Of a stretch of DNA of 64,000 bases, positions 35,501 to 46,592 are shown one piece after another (positions within the stretch are counted from its first letter, which is position 1; every line of letters begins with the position of its first letter). The notes below the pieces were generated by a model, which saw only the letters and a list, made by a program, of their open reading frames with translations, had not been told where the DNA came from and did not search any database. Source of the stretch: Boesenbergia rotunda (lineage: Eukaryota; Streptophyta; Magnoliopsida; Zingiberales; Zingiberaceae); the NCBI GenBank assembly GCA_024364735.1, contig JAGFNQ010005260.1, positions 46,527 through 110,526 on the forward strand, read 5' to 3'. The translations under genes were made by a program, and so were the position numbers.

Positions 35501-35613
35501 AATCTCCAATAATTTTTAGGGTTAAACTATTTACACTCTCGATAACCCTAGATCTTCCAATATATTTTTCAAAAAATTTATTTTACTTTACTTTTTTTTT
35601 ACCGTATTTTACA
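32502..35613 (-). mobile_element. S2: 3.1-kb solo LTR, Ty3/gypsy type
   Basis: TG...CA ends and ACCAT duplication inside the G2 3' LTR, absent from the 5' LTR. On the minus strand it ends CTCGGGGCGTGACA, comparable to GGGCGTTACA of G2, and carries a similar pre-CAG block (32930-32885), so it reads on the minus strand. No retroelement proteins. It contains a 40-bp tandem repeat and a GC-rich part (35160-35300) whose short Arg-rich frames look incidental. Confidence 0.82.
33619..33793 (+). repeat. 40-bp tandem repeat in S2
   Basis: About four units of ATAATAACTCAGGGATAACT followed by AACATGTATCCAGAACATGC with few changes. Confidence 0.88.
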
Positions 35614-35618
35614 ACCAT
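35614..35618 (+). repeat. Target-site duplication of S2, right copy (ACCAT)
   Basis: Exact match to 32497-32501. Confidence 0.88.
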
Positions 35619-36065
35619 GTAAGCCTTAACCAACTCACCTAGCAAGGGATTTCTATGAGGAAATGAAGTAGATGTAAGTTAAGATTAAGAAGAAGATGAA
35701 GAGTCATGGAGAGACTCTTCATTCACCACCTTAATGGGTTATAAAGAGGGGGGTTTTGGGAGTTATTCTCTTCTCTCCATCAATTGCATTCTCTTCCTCC
35801 TTCTTTCTCATCCTAGACGAAATCTACAAGGGAGATTTTCCCTTGGGAAAACTCCACAAGAAGGTCCTACCACCAAGATCTAAAGGTTTCCTAAGGTTCC
35901 AAGGCTAGGGGTGATCAAGAGACAACAAGTCTTCCTTCTTCTTCCCATCTAAGGTCTAAAAATCAAGAAACCCCAAGGAAAGACTCCCTCACCTGTGGTA
36001 TAATAGTTCCCTATGATTTCCATGATTTTTAGCATGATATATTGGTTAGTTTTCGAATTTGATGT

Positions 36066-36790
36066 TGAAAGGAAAGAAAACTAAGACCCTCATGCTTAAG
36101 GGTTTCGTCCACCATGTTTTACAGGTCTATAATTATGCTAAAAATCATGATAATGTTATTTAATATTCCCTTATGATGTGTAGAGGTTAATTATAATTTT
36201 TGGGAATTTTTAGAGTACGCTAGGACACCCTAGGGTTTCGGCCAACTTGAAAGAAACAAAACTAAGAACCCTAAGTTTAAGGGTTTCAGACACCATGATT
36301 TACAGGTCTATAATTATGCTAAAAATCATGATAATGTTATTTAATGTTGCCTTATGAGGTGTAGAGGTTAAGTATAATTTTTGGGAATTTTTAGAGTACC
36401 CTAGGACACCCTAGGGTTTCGGCCAACATGAAAGAAACAAAACTAAGAACCCTAAGTTTAAGGGTTTCGGCCACCATGATTTACAGGTCTATAATTATGA
36501 TAAAAATCATGATAATGTTATTTAATGTTCCCTTATTATGTGTAGAGGTTAAGTACAATTTTTGGGAATTTTTAGAGTACCCTAGGACACCCTAGGGTTT
36601 CGTCCAACATGAAAGAAACAAAACTAAGAACCCTAAGTTTAAGGGTTTCGGCCACCATGATTTACAGGTCTATAATGATGCTAAAAATATTTATAATGAT
36701 ATTTAATGTTCCCTGATGATGTTTAGAGATTAAGTATAATTTTTGGAAATTTTTGGAGTACCCTAGGATACCCTAGGGTTTCGGCCAACA
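36066..36790 (+). repeat. 181-bp tandem array in G2 3' LTR
   Basis: Four units with period 180-181 bp, marked by GAAAGAAACAAAACTAAGAA at about 36249, 36430 and 36610 and a diverged first unit near 36066. Each ends CCCTAGGACACCCTAGGGTTTCG. Confidence 0.88.
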
Positions 36791-38224
36791 ACAAGAACCC
36801 TTGTGTAGGGTTGAGTTCAAAACCTCAAGTGTATGTTTTATGTTTTATCATGATATTAAGGAGATGGAGGGTGTTATGTGAATGTTCCACATGGTCTAGA
36901 GACCCCATGGGTTTCATCCAAGTACCCTAAAGGGGGAAAAGTTTGGACTTATTCCAAGTAAGGGTCCCAATGGCCCTATGGTAAGGTATGATTGGTGTTT
37001 AAGCAATTGTTTTGGGGTTTAATGGAATTTTTTCCATACCCCCATGGCCTTGAAGTTTCGGCCAAGAGGAGGATTAGGGCTAAAGGATTAGGGTTGGCCT
37101 TAAGTATGGGATCAAAGGGTCCTTAAGTAAAATGGAAGAGTTTCATGTTAACCAAACCATTAGTTATATGTCAAGATTTATATGATTAGGTCATGAATGT
37201 TTAAGACATGTGCCATGATTTATGAATGATATATATGAATGCCATGATTTAAGAATAATATGCATGTATGCCATGTCTTATGAATGATACGTATGTATGC
37301 CATGATTTATGAATGATATGTATGTATGCCATGTCTTATGAATGATATGCCATGTTTTATGAATGATATGTATGTATGCCATGCTCTATGAATGATGTGT
37401 ACATATGCCATGTCTATGAATGAAAATGATGAATGAAGTTTAAGTATGATGAATGAATGAAAGATGATGCTTATGTCTTTAAGGCATAAATATGCTAAAC
37501 GACACGGTCGATGGTCGACGGTACGACGGTCGTGAGGACCGGTAAATGGGCCGGTAGACGGGCCGGGCCGTAACAAGTTATGCTATGTTAAAGATGCCAT
37601 GAATGTCTTATGAATGATGAAGCATGTAAAGTATTTTTACTTTATGAATGGGCTTGTACCGGACCGAAGTATGGGTCCAAGGGATGGGCACCTTAAGAAC
37701 GCCCCGGTTCTGGACTACCGACTATGCTGTCCACGGTTCTGGCACTACCGAAGCTGTGCAACAGGGATGGGCACCTTAAGAACGCCTCGGTTCGGGGACT
37801 ACCGACTATGCTGTCCTTACCCTAGTAGGTCGAGATTAGCTACCTCGTATTTACTCAGGGATGCGCGCATATGATGAATGAATGTGGTACAAGCCAGGGC
37901 CCAATGAATGTTATGATTATGTTTAAGAAATGAAAAGTATGATTTTAAACTAAGCATCCTTACGATATATATGCATTGCCCATGCATTCATTATGAAAAA
38001 GTATGTTTATGAAAAGTATGTGTATGGAAAGTGTGACTTTAAACTAAGCATCCTTATGATATATGCACTTGCTCATGCATCCATCTATGCTATGCATTAT
38101 GTTATGTAAAGTATGTTCATGAAAAGTATGATTATGAAAAGTATGTCTATGAAAAGTAAGTTTATGCAAAGCAAGTTTATGCAAGATATGTTTATGCAAA
38201 TGATTTTGTTTATGCTCATGTTAC

Positions 38225-38570
38225 TATATGATGCCATGATTTGATTGTGTTTATGCTAATTTAGAATGCCATGATTTATCTATGTTCATGTTAGTTTAGG
38301 ATGCCATGATTTATTTATGTTCATGCTAGTTTAAAATGCCATGATTTTATTTATGTGCATGATAGTTTAGGGTGCCATGATTTAATTATGTTTATGTTAA
38401 GTTAGAATGCCATGATTTGATTTACGTTCATGCTAGGTTAGGATGCCATTATTTAATTATGTTTATGCTAAGATAGTATTCCATGATTGGATTTATGTTC
38501 ATGCTAGTTTAGAATGCCATGATTTACTTATGTTTATGCTAAGTTAGAATGCCATGATTTTTAATGATGT
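38225..38570 (+). repeat. 35-bp minisatellite in G2 3' LTR
   Basis: Counterpart of 28890-29250 with only a few differences. Confidence 0.8.
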
Positions 38571-39323
38571 CCATACCAATTTATGATGCCATGTTCTAAC
38601 TATGTTATACTGAGATAGGATGCCATGATTTTATTTATGTTCGTGCTAAGAATGTTTATGAAGTTATGTTTGTTATGTTTATGTCTACGCCAAGTATTGT
38701 GCCATGCCATGAAGGTTTATGGTTATGTTTATGCTATGCTATGAAGATGATTATGTTATGTTTACGCCATGACGAATGTATGCTAAGTGATGAAAAAGGC
38801 TTATGTTCTAAGTAAAGCACTAAGTATGTAAAGCACTAAGTATGTAATGGCTTATGTGCTCATGAATGAATGATGAATGGTTTTAGTGAGTAGGAAAGAG
38901 TCTTACTAAGCCTGTGTGCTTATAGTCTTATTTCCTTATACCGCAGATCACGCAAGGGGACAGTAAGGAAGCAGCAGGAGGGCATCAAAGAATGTGTGTG
39001 ATAGTGACTTGGCCAAGGAGCAATATGGTTGCTCGTCTCATGATAGAACTTTATCTTTACTGTTATGTGTTTAAGTATGACTCTATGACATGATACTAAG
39101 TATGACATGATACTAAGTATGACATGATGCTACGAATGACATGATGCTATGTATGATATGATGCTAAGTATAATGTTACTACGCTAAGTTCCCATGTTAT
39201 GGTGCTAGAAATGGTAGTAAGTGCATGTAGGAGTAAGTTAAAGGTTTCCGCTGCATTATGATGTCTACGTGCCCTAAGTATGTTAACGTAACGCCGCTTT
39301 AGGAAAAAAAAACGGACGTTACA

Positions 39324-41759
39324 GATTCGTGCTCGTATTTATGAGTCGTTTGTGAAATTCGGGTTTCAAATGAAATTTGGATTTGGTTTCAAATAGAATG
39401 CAAACTCAATGAAAGGGATAAAAACATAACCATGGAATTTAGCCAATGAACTCAAACAATTTGGAGCTTAATTGCAACTTAGCTTAATTTGGAGAGCAAA
39501 TCTGATTCAAGGCAAAAAAAAATGCTAAGCAATGAATAAAGGCAGTGATACAATTTTCAGAATCAACTTGGAACACTTGCTAGCTACAAAATTTAGTATC
39601 CAAACATTTAAACAAACTTAACACAACTAGCTACAATGTTTGGAAGCCACTAATGCAGGAAAATTCAGTGATGGCCGAATGTTACACTAGCTGAGTTCAA
39701 GCACCATAGCACACCAAAATCAGCATATAATTGGATACCAATTAATGCCTAAACTGCCTTTTGATACAAAGTTGCAAAATTTTCAGCACTTGGCACGCAA
39801 AAGAGCGAAAACTGATTGTGCCGGATATGATACTGATGCAGGACTGTTATCTAACAATTAAGACTAGAAACTGATCTATGCAGCCTTAGAAAACACAACT
39901 AGCAGTAAATAAGTTGCAAGAGTTGATGAAATGAAGTTCGGCATCCAAGTACAGATCGATTCTGAACAATCCGGAGTAGAAATGAATGCTGGAATGTGAA
40001 ACCAGAGTGCAGAATTTCAGCATCCATATGGAATGTAGGACAGTAAACAATCTGAAATTGATTCTCTAATCTAGGGTTCAGAAAAGCCTTAGAAAAACTG
40101 TAATTTGCATTGACATGAATTCAAAATTGCAGTAAGTGCAGAATTGATTGTGGAATTTTAGAACTGCATTCAGAATTGCAGAATCTGATTGAATTCCGGA
40201 ACCAATACACAACTAAGATCAAGTATACACCTCTAAAGTTCAGAAATGGTTTAGAGAAGTTAGGTTTACTGATGAGAAATTCAGAATTTATTTTGAAACT
40301 TTCATACACTGGATTGATACGCAAGGAAAGGAAATGATACACAACAGCTAATGGAATTGCAGAAATGAAACTTAGCTCACTACAAACTGCCTAACTACTT
40401 ACTGAGACCTAATTACCACTGAACAAATGCAGAAAACTGAAACTGAAACTAATTGAATCTAATACGCAGGAAACAAGGCTGAAACGGGACTGATACGCAA
40501 ACATTAAACTACAAAGCAAGTGAAATTAAACGAAGTGTTAACTGAATGAGCTAGCTAACTAATGAAAGAACAAATTAAAACCACTAATTAAGCAGAATTA
40601 AGCCCTAAAGGTTAACTACAGCAGCTGAAACAGAACATTCATTAATGAAACTACAGCAGAATTCGAAATTATAGCTAAAACAGGAAAATTAACTAAGTAA
40701 AACTAAGCCTCAATCCTCCTTAAGCTCAAGTGCTCCTTGTTCGTCACGCAAGGGTGAGCCTTGAACCCGCAAGCTCAGCAATTCAGTGGATAATCTGTCT
40801 CTGCTGCAAATCCATTCAAATCATGCCCAAACTGAAAACAGCTACCGATTGCTTCAACCTAGCTGTGGTGGATTGCGATAAAGGTTTGGGAATGCTCCGA
40901 GCCTTCCAAGGAACCCCTCCAGCTAGCTCGGATGCAATGAAGATGGTGAACAACTGAGATTGATGCAATCAAGTGACAGAGCCACTGAAACCTCACGAAA
41001 CTATATCTTGGGCAAAATCCGATCTGGAAACTTCACATAGCACTCTCTCCACTGACCTAACACTTGTTCTAATGAATGATGGTCGCGCCTCTTGGATGAA
41101 GAAAACTAGCTAAGATTTGGAGAACACGAAGAAGATGAACAGTGCGGCGGAGACGCGACAAGGAAAGCTGCTGCCAAATTTTTCCTTAAGTAATTAAAAT
41201 TGGACGGCTCAGATTGATTGGAGGAGATCCTACGGCTGATCTTGCTCTGATTGGAGCCAAACTTTGATGATGATGATCTGGGGTCAGGATCTGCCTCATC
41301 GTAGCTCGGATCCTCCAGATGTGCAACGGATGGTCCAGATCAACCTAATCTTTGAATGGACGATCTAGAGCCCTCCAAGCTTGATCCAATGGTTGATTTA
41401 GCTCTGATGGGGATGAAACATTCAGATCTTGATCAGAGTGCTTGATCAACCCTAACCCTAGCCCGGATTGCTTCAGATGGTCCCGGATGGCTCAGATCTA
41501 GCCGCTCTTGAATCGGACGGCCCGGATTAATCGTAAGCTTGATAATTCGATCCGGTTCCACTTCCGACTCAAGTTTGACCCAGTATGCCCTAGGTCCATG
41601 ATCCTTTCATGCCTACAAAAATATATCAGAAAATTAGTGGCCAAATAATCCAAAAAATATGTAAATTTGCAATTAAGTCCAAAATAAGAGGAAATCCTAA
41701 AACCTAGGGCAATTTCATAATTAAGCAATAAAAACATAGGTCAAACATGGATTTTAACA
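39324..41759 (-). repeat. L1: unclassified LTR-like segment
   Basis: 2.4 kb without coding domains between G2's 3' LTR and the broken end of C1. On the minus strand it begins TGTTAAAATCCATG exactly where C1 pol is interrupted (41759), as an LTR would. The other end (39324) is cut by G2, so no TG...CA pair or target duplication can be shown. Left part AT-rich (39400-40700), right part GC-richer with GGATC-rich repeats (41200-41560). A solo or truncated gypsy LTR is my best guess. Confidence 0.4.
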
Positions 41760-44700
41760 ATTAAAGTAATCAACAAAATGGTATCTATCAATGTCTCCAA
41801 CAATTTGGTCTTGGAGATGACTAAAGGCTAACCTAGTTTGTCTTGGTGTTGAAGGTGCTTCTTGGATGGTGTCACTAGACATAGTCTCATCCTCAGAATC
41901 CGGCTGAGCTTCATATTGTCTAGGCTCACCGTCATCAGATTCTTCAGCACCATCTCCAACACTCGGACTCTCATCCAAACCTAGTTTCCTAAGTTCGAAT
42001 TGAAGTCCTTCTACATCTTTTGATTGATCAACTGCTTTTGGAATCTCCTCAAAAACAACATCAGAAGATTCTTCGACCAATCTAGACTTTTTGTTGTAGA
42101 CTCGATAAGCTTTATTGACAAGGGAGTACCCGACCAGTATCCCTTCATCAGCTTTTGCTGTGAACATTCCAAGATGGTCCTTGGTGTTTAGAATAAACAC
42201 CTTACACCCAAACACCTTTAGATGTTTAACTGTAGGTGGTTTTCCTAACCAAAGTTCGTGAGGAGTCTTCCCTAGAAATCTATGTATGAGGACTCGATTT
42301 TGCACATAGCAAGTTGTGTTCACAGCTTCAGCCCATAAGTAACTCGGTAAAGAGTACTCATTGAGCATGCTTCGTGCAACCTCTTGTAAGACTCGGTTCT
42401 TCCTCTCTACAACACCATTTTGTTGTGGTGTTCTAAGAGTGGAGAACTCATGTCTATATCCTCTTTCTTGACAAAATTTTAAAAATCTTTGGTTTTGAAA
42501 TTCTCCTCTATGATCACTCCTAATTATTTGAATTGTTGTTGAGTTTTCATTTTCAATTCTTCTACAAAATGAAATAAAAATATCTAGGGTTTGATCCTTA
42601 TATTTTAGAAAATAGGTCCAAGTATATCTAGTAAAATCATCAATGATCACAAAACAATATCTACTATCATTCAAGGATATTATAGTGCTACAATCAAACA
42701 AGTCCATGTGTAGTAAATCCAAAGCGGTAGAAGTACTTACACCGCTTTTACCTTTGTGTGATGATTTCGTTTGCTTACCCATTTGACATGCATCACAAAG
42801 CTTGTCCTTTTCGTACTTGATGCTTGGTAAGCCTCGAACTAGTCCCTTGTTAGCCAACTTCCGGATGTTCTTCATGTTCACATGTGCCAATCTCCGGTGC
42901 CAAAGGGTAGACTCATCCTCTCTTGACATGAAACACTTAACAGAAACATTAATAGCACTTTTAAAAGAAACTTGATAAATATTATCTAACCTTGTGCCTA
43001 CTAGTACCGTGTCAAGTGTGTCATTTTGTCTAACTAGACATTGACTTGAATGAAAATCAATTGTGTAACCCGCATCACACAATTGACTGACACTTAGGAG
43101 ATTAAATGTCATCCCCTTGACTAGAAGGACATTTTTAATCCTATGACATTCAGATATTTGAATGTCTCCTATCCCTACAACCTTAAGACTATCATTGTTA
43201 CCAAAAGATATATTACCTCTATTTTTGCTTTGAATGGTAGTGAATAAAGATCTATCACTGGATATATGTTTGGAGCACCCACTATCAATGAACCAAGTTG
43301 ATAGATGCTCCCCCTCAATCAAAGCCTGCACAATTCGAAAAATGGAAGATTTAGGTACCCAAATCTTGGGACCTAAAGCATCTACAATGCATGACTTAGG
43401 TACCCATGCCTTGACCACTTTCTTTTGAGTCTTAGGTGATCTAACATAAGTCCTAGACATCAAAGAAACGAAAGTTGGTTCTTGAGGTCGGTAACCAATA
43501 CCGGCCTTGTTGTAAACTGCCCTTTGAGCATTTAAGATCATGTCTAAAGTCTTGGAGCTAGTTGAGAATTTCTCAAGAATATGCTTGAGTCTCTCAACCT
43601 CACCCTTCAAGGCTTTGTTTTCATCTTCTATGACTTCTACATGCAAGTCATCAATATCCTCATCCTTAGAGGATTTCAATTGTTCTACTTCTACTTTTAA
43701 TGATTTAACCTTTTCTTTGGATTTCTTTATTAAACTAGTTAAACATGCAATAGTTCTATAACATTTGTCTAATTCAGGGGAAATTATCTCTTCATCATCC
43801 GAAGATGATGAAGCCGCGTTTGAGGAGTCCATGGATTCATCACTGCTCTCCTCATCTTCAATAGCTATGAGAGCTACATGGCGAGTACTCTTCTCCTCCT
43901 TCTCTTCTTCGAATGAACTAGAAGAAGATTCATCCCACGTGGCCTTCAAAGCCTTCTTCTTCTTCTTCGATTTCTCCTCCTTCTTCTTTAGCTTTGGGCA
44001 TTCATTCTTGTAGTGCCCTTTCCTGCTACACTCAAAGCAAGTAACATTAGTCTTATCAATTTTAACTTCACTCGGGTTACCTTTCCCTTTGTATCACCGA
44101 CTCTTCCTCATCATCCTTCTTACGAAATTAGCCATCTCGGATGAAGATGACTCGCTACCATCCTCCTCGGACTCGGACTCGATCTCGGATGAAGAAGAAG
44201 AAACCTCCTTCTCCTTCTTCTTCTCCTTCTTCTTTTCCTTCTTCTTCTTGGTCTTGTCCCCTGCCACAAGGGCAATCCCCTTCTCCTTAGGGCCTTTGTT
44301 AGCCATTTCGTGTAGCTCCATTTCACAAAACAAATCATCCAATTTAACAATTGACAAATCCTTTGAAACCTTGTAGGCATCCACCATGGATGACCACAAG
44401 GCATTCCTTGGAAAGGCTTTTAGAACGTACCTCACAAGGTCGCGGTTCTCGACCTTTTCATCAATGGAGTGGAGACCGTTGAGAATTTCTTTGAACCGGA
44501 CATGAAGTTCACTTACCGTCTCGAACTCCTTCATGATTAGGTTTTGTTGTTGGTTGAGGAACAACTCCCTCTTGGCTATCCTTGAGTCCCGGGTGCCTTC
44601 ATGAAGCTCGATGAGCTTGTTCCATAGATCCTTGGCGCTTGTGAAGGGACCAACTTTGATTAGTTGGTCCTTGGTCATCCCACATTGTAAGGTGACCATT

Positions 44701-44906
44701 GCCTTTGTGTCGGCTTCTCCTTTCCGAGTTTGCTCAGCCGACCATCGTGAGGACTCCAACTCTTTTCCCTCAGCATCTCTTGGAGGGATGAATCCTTCCT
44801 TCACGGAGAACCACATTCCAATATCGGTCTTGAGGTAGTACTCCATACGAGATCTCCAATACTGAAAATCTAATCCGTCGAAGAAGGGTGGTCTGGTAGT
44901 GTTAAA
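41754..44906 (-). pseudogene. gag-pol: C1 gag-pol: Gag, protease, integrase; one in-frame stop
   Basis: A single minus-strand frame, open from the LTR junction at 44906, is broken only by TGA 44096-44094. Before it lies the copia Gag core (DFQYWRSRMEYYLKTDIGMW; KDLWNKLIELHEGTRD). After it come a zinc knuckle CFECSRKGHYKNEC (about 44040), a Ser/Glu-rich and coiled-coil-like stretch, protease FIDSGCSKHISSD, GAG-pre-integrase LWHRRLAHVNMKNI with CDACQMGKQTKSSHKG, and the integrase core (LLHMDLFDCS, IIDDFTRYTW, TPQQNGVVERKN) with its C-terminal region. In IIRSDHRGEF a His replaces the usual Arg or Gly after catalytic Asp. The frame ends where L1 begins. First Met in the frame is 44846, but gag started further upstream in the deleted part. 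Confidence 0.9.
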
Positions 44907-45020
44907 TGTTGGATCGAGAAGAACGATAGAGGGGGGTGAATATCATAAAACGTTTTCGGATTCGTAAAGAGAATAAGCAGCGGAAAATAGAGAAACACAC
45001 AATCCAAACACAGGCGATTT
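41760..45020 (-). mobile_element. C1: SIRE-like copia, truncated at both ends
   Basis: On the minus strand: 114 bp of LTR end (45020-44907), directly gag-protease-integrase (44906-41754), then L1 in place of RT and RNase H. The primer site, leader and gag start are missing: the LTR end abuts gag codons. C2's 5' LTR cuts the other end at 45021. Motifs are of the SIRE/Maximus type. Confidence 0.82.
44907..45020 (-). repeat. C1 5' LTR fragment
   Basis: Minus strand ends ...TTCTCGATCCAACA at 44907. It matches the first 114 bp of the LTRs at 50023 and 57091 and is cut by C2. Confidence 0.8.
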
Positions 45021-45131
45021 TGTTGGTGCAGAATGCACCTAAGTCAAACCCGTGTTTTGATAATGGCAACATAGGTCAAAAGTTAAGTCTTTCTTGTTTT
45101 CTAACAAGTTAATCTAGTGTGCAGGAAAAGC

Positions 45132-45378
45132 CCTAGCGAAGGACTGCTAGGCACTGGCAAAGGAATGCCAGGAAAGAAAGCCCTAGCAAAGGATTACTAG
45201 GCAACTGGCGAAGGACTGCCAGTATCAAGCCCTAGCGAAGGACTGCTAGGCTCCAGGCGAAGGACAGCCTGGGACTGAAGCCCTAGCGAAGGACTGCTAG
45301 GCAACTGGCGAAGGACTGCCAGTTTACAAGACCTGACAAAGGACCGTCAGGCAAAAGTCCAACCAGAGGAACTGTTGG
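45132..45378 (+). repeat. Hairpin array with covarying stems in C2 U3
   Basis: About ten units of about 20 bases: an inverted repeat with a GAAGGACT-like loop. Stems include CCTAGC/GCTAGG, CTGGC/GCCAG, CCAGGC/GCCTGG, CCTGAC/GTCAGG and CCAAC/GTTGG. Stem bases change in pairs while the loop stays nearly constant. It lies upstream of the TATA box, so in RNA it would be in the 3' U3 copy. Confidence 0.85.
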
Positions 45379-45689
45379 CATCAGGTAAATTCTCCCAAGA
45401 GGAGTAGGTGAGGACGCGTTCCCCGTTGAGGGAACAGTAGGCGTCGGTTCGACCTAGGGCTCCATTTTGGAGACCAAAGTCAGAACCAAGACAGCTAAGG
45501 CTGTATAAACAAATACATTATTGCTTTATTGTGTTTTGGACTAACCCTGGATGCAGGACCAAAGGAAGGAGTGTCTGCAGCTCAGATAGCCTCAAAGGAA
45601 TGAGGTAGTAACTGAGTAGGGCACCCGGAGTGTCCCGGGTGCCCCCAAGGGCCATACAAAACAAGTAAAGAAAAAAAGGAGTTCGAATA

Positions 45690-45930
45690 CATGCTGGGCC
45701 GAGCGCCCCCGTGCTCCCGGGCGCCCACGCTGCTCCCGGGCGCCCCCATGCTCATGCATCGATCCAGAAGCCAAGCGAAGCCAAAGGATAGAGTTTGACC
45801 CGGTCAATCCGGGCGCCCCGAGCGCTGCGGGCGCCCCAGTCAAAGCAGATCCAGAGGATAGACGCTGACCGAGAGCTCTGCGGATCAAAAGCCACGTGGG
45901 GGGCGCCCCCGACATCCCGGGCGCCCCCAG
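45690..45930 (+). repeat. GC-rich GGGCGCCC/CCCGGG motif cluster in C2 U3
   Basis: Repeated palindromic cores GGGCGCCC and CCCGGG in varying spacing directly upstream of the TATA box. The same cluster is in C4 and C5 LTRs and upstream of the C5 cargo ORF. Confidence 0.8.
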
Positions 45931-45934
45931 GCCC

Positions 45935-45942
45935 TATATAAA
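45935..45942 (+). promoter_or_regulatory. TATA box of C2 LTR
   Basis: TATATAAA in GGCCCTATATAAAGGGCC. Confidence 0.75.
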
Positions 45943-46359
45943 GGGCCTTCGACGGCCTTCGACCAAGGCTTCAGGACACCAATTCACTCAACGCCTCAAA
46001 GCTCTTCTGCTCTCGCGCCTTGCTCCGGAAACTCTCCAACTCGAACCGACGACGTCCCGCTGCTCCGAAAAAGTTAATCTACTCCGGACGTCGGTAAAAG
46101 AAGAGCGTTCTTTTTATTTACTGCACTTATCTTTGTAATTAAATTTTGTAAACCTTTTTGCGCCTATATAGAATTGCCCAAAGTAAACGGTCAACGACCG
46201 TGGGCCTTGGAGTAGGAGTCGACACAGGCTCCGAACCAAGTAAATCGACTGTGTCTCTGTGTCTTGTTGTTTAATTTCCGCTGCGTACTTGCTCTTACGA
46301 AAATCCGAAAGATTACCGATATTCACCCCCCCCTCTATTGGTTTTCTCGATCCAACAAG

Positions 46360-46371
46360 TGGTATCAGAGC
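46360..46371 (+). promoter_or_regulatory. Primer-binding site of C2
   Basis: TGGTATCAGAGC, two bases after the LTR. Confidence 0.92.
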
Positions 46372-46592
46372 GGGGAAGTTCAAACCTGGTGCAACCACCA
46401 GTTTGAAATTTTTTTTCGGATTTTTATTTTCTATTTTTTTCTTTTTTCTTTACGAATTTCTCGCTAAATATTTCGTTCGTTTTTTTTTGTTAAGCGAGGT
46501 TGGTGCAACACCCCTCGTTATTTAATTTATCCAGCACTACTAATCCAAGACCTAGTCTTGGAAAATCCTTTAAGTTTTCTTTTTCAGATTAA

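Larger units (their letters stand above)
26202..39323 (+). mobile_element. G2: internally deleted Tekay-like Ty3/gypsy element
   Basis: 5' LTR 26202-29969, primer site, a 2.1-kb internal region with only RNase H and parts of integrase, polypurine tract, and 3' LTR 32119-39323 (itself holding S2). Gag, protease, most of RT and the integrase core are missing. LTRs are nearly identical where both can be read (27705-29969 against 37033-39323), so it is young. The flanks are AATAT on the left and GATTC on the right: no target duplication. Confidence 0.85.
32119..39323 (+). repeat. G2 3' LTR, split by S2
   Basis: Matches the 5' LTR on both sides of S2 and ends GACGTTACA. Without S2 it is about 4.1 kb. 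It holds the complete 181-bp tandem array that is missing in the gap of the 5' LTR. Confidence 0.88.
45021..46357 (+). repeat. C2 5' LTR (1,337 bp)
   Basis: TGTTGGTGCAGAATGC...CTCGATCCAACA. In order: hairpin array (45132-45378), GC-rich GGGCGCCC region (45690-45930), TATA box (45935), U5 with polypyrimidine stretch. Confidence 0.9.

Noticed and set aside
32502..35618. S2 as a Mutator-like transposon with 9-bp duplication TACAACCAT
   Set aside because: No terminal inverted repeats. TG...CA ends with ACCAT duplication fit a solo LTR better; the extra matching bases come from the ACA end.
40730..40957. 75-codon frame as a host gene
   Set aside because: No domain, no intron-exon context, within LTR-like L1.
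45132..45378. CRISPR-like array
   Set aside because: Units are contiguous hairpins inside an LTR of a plant element, without unique spacers or cas genes.
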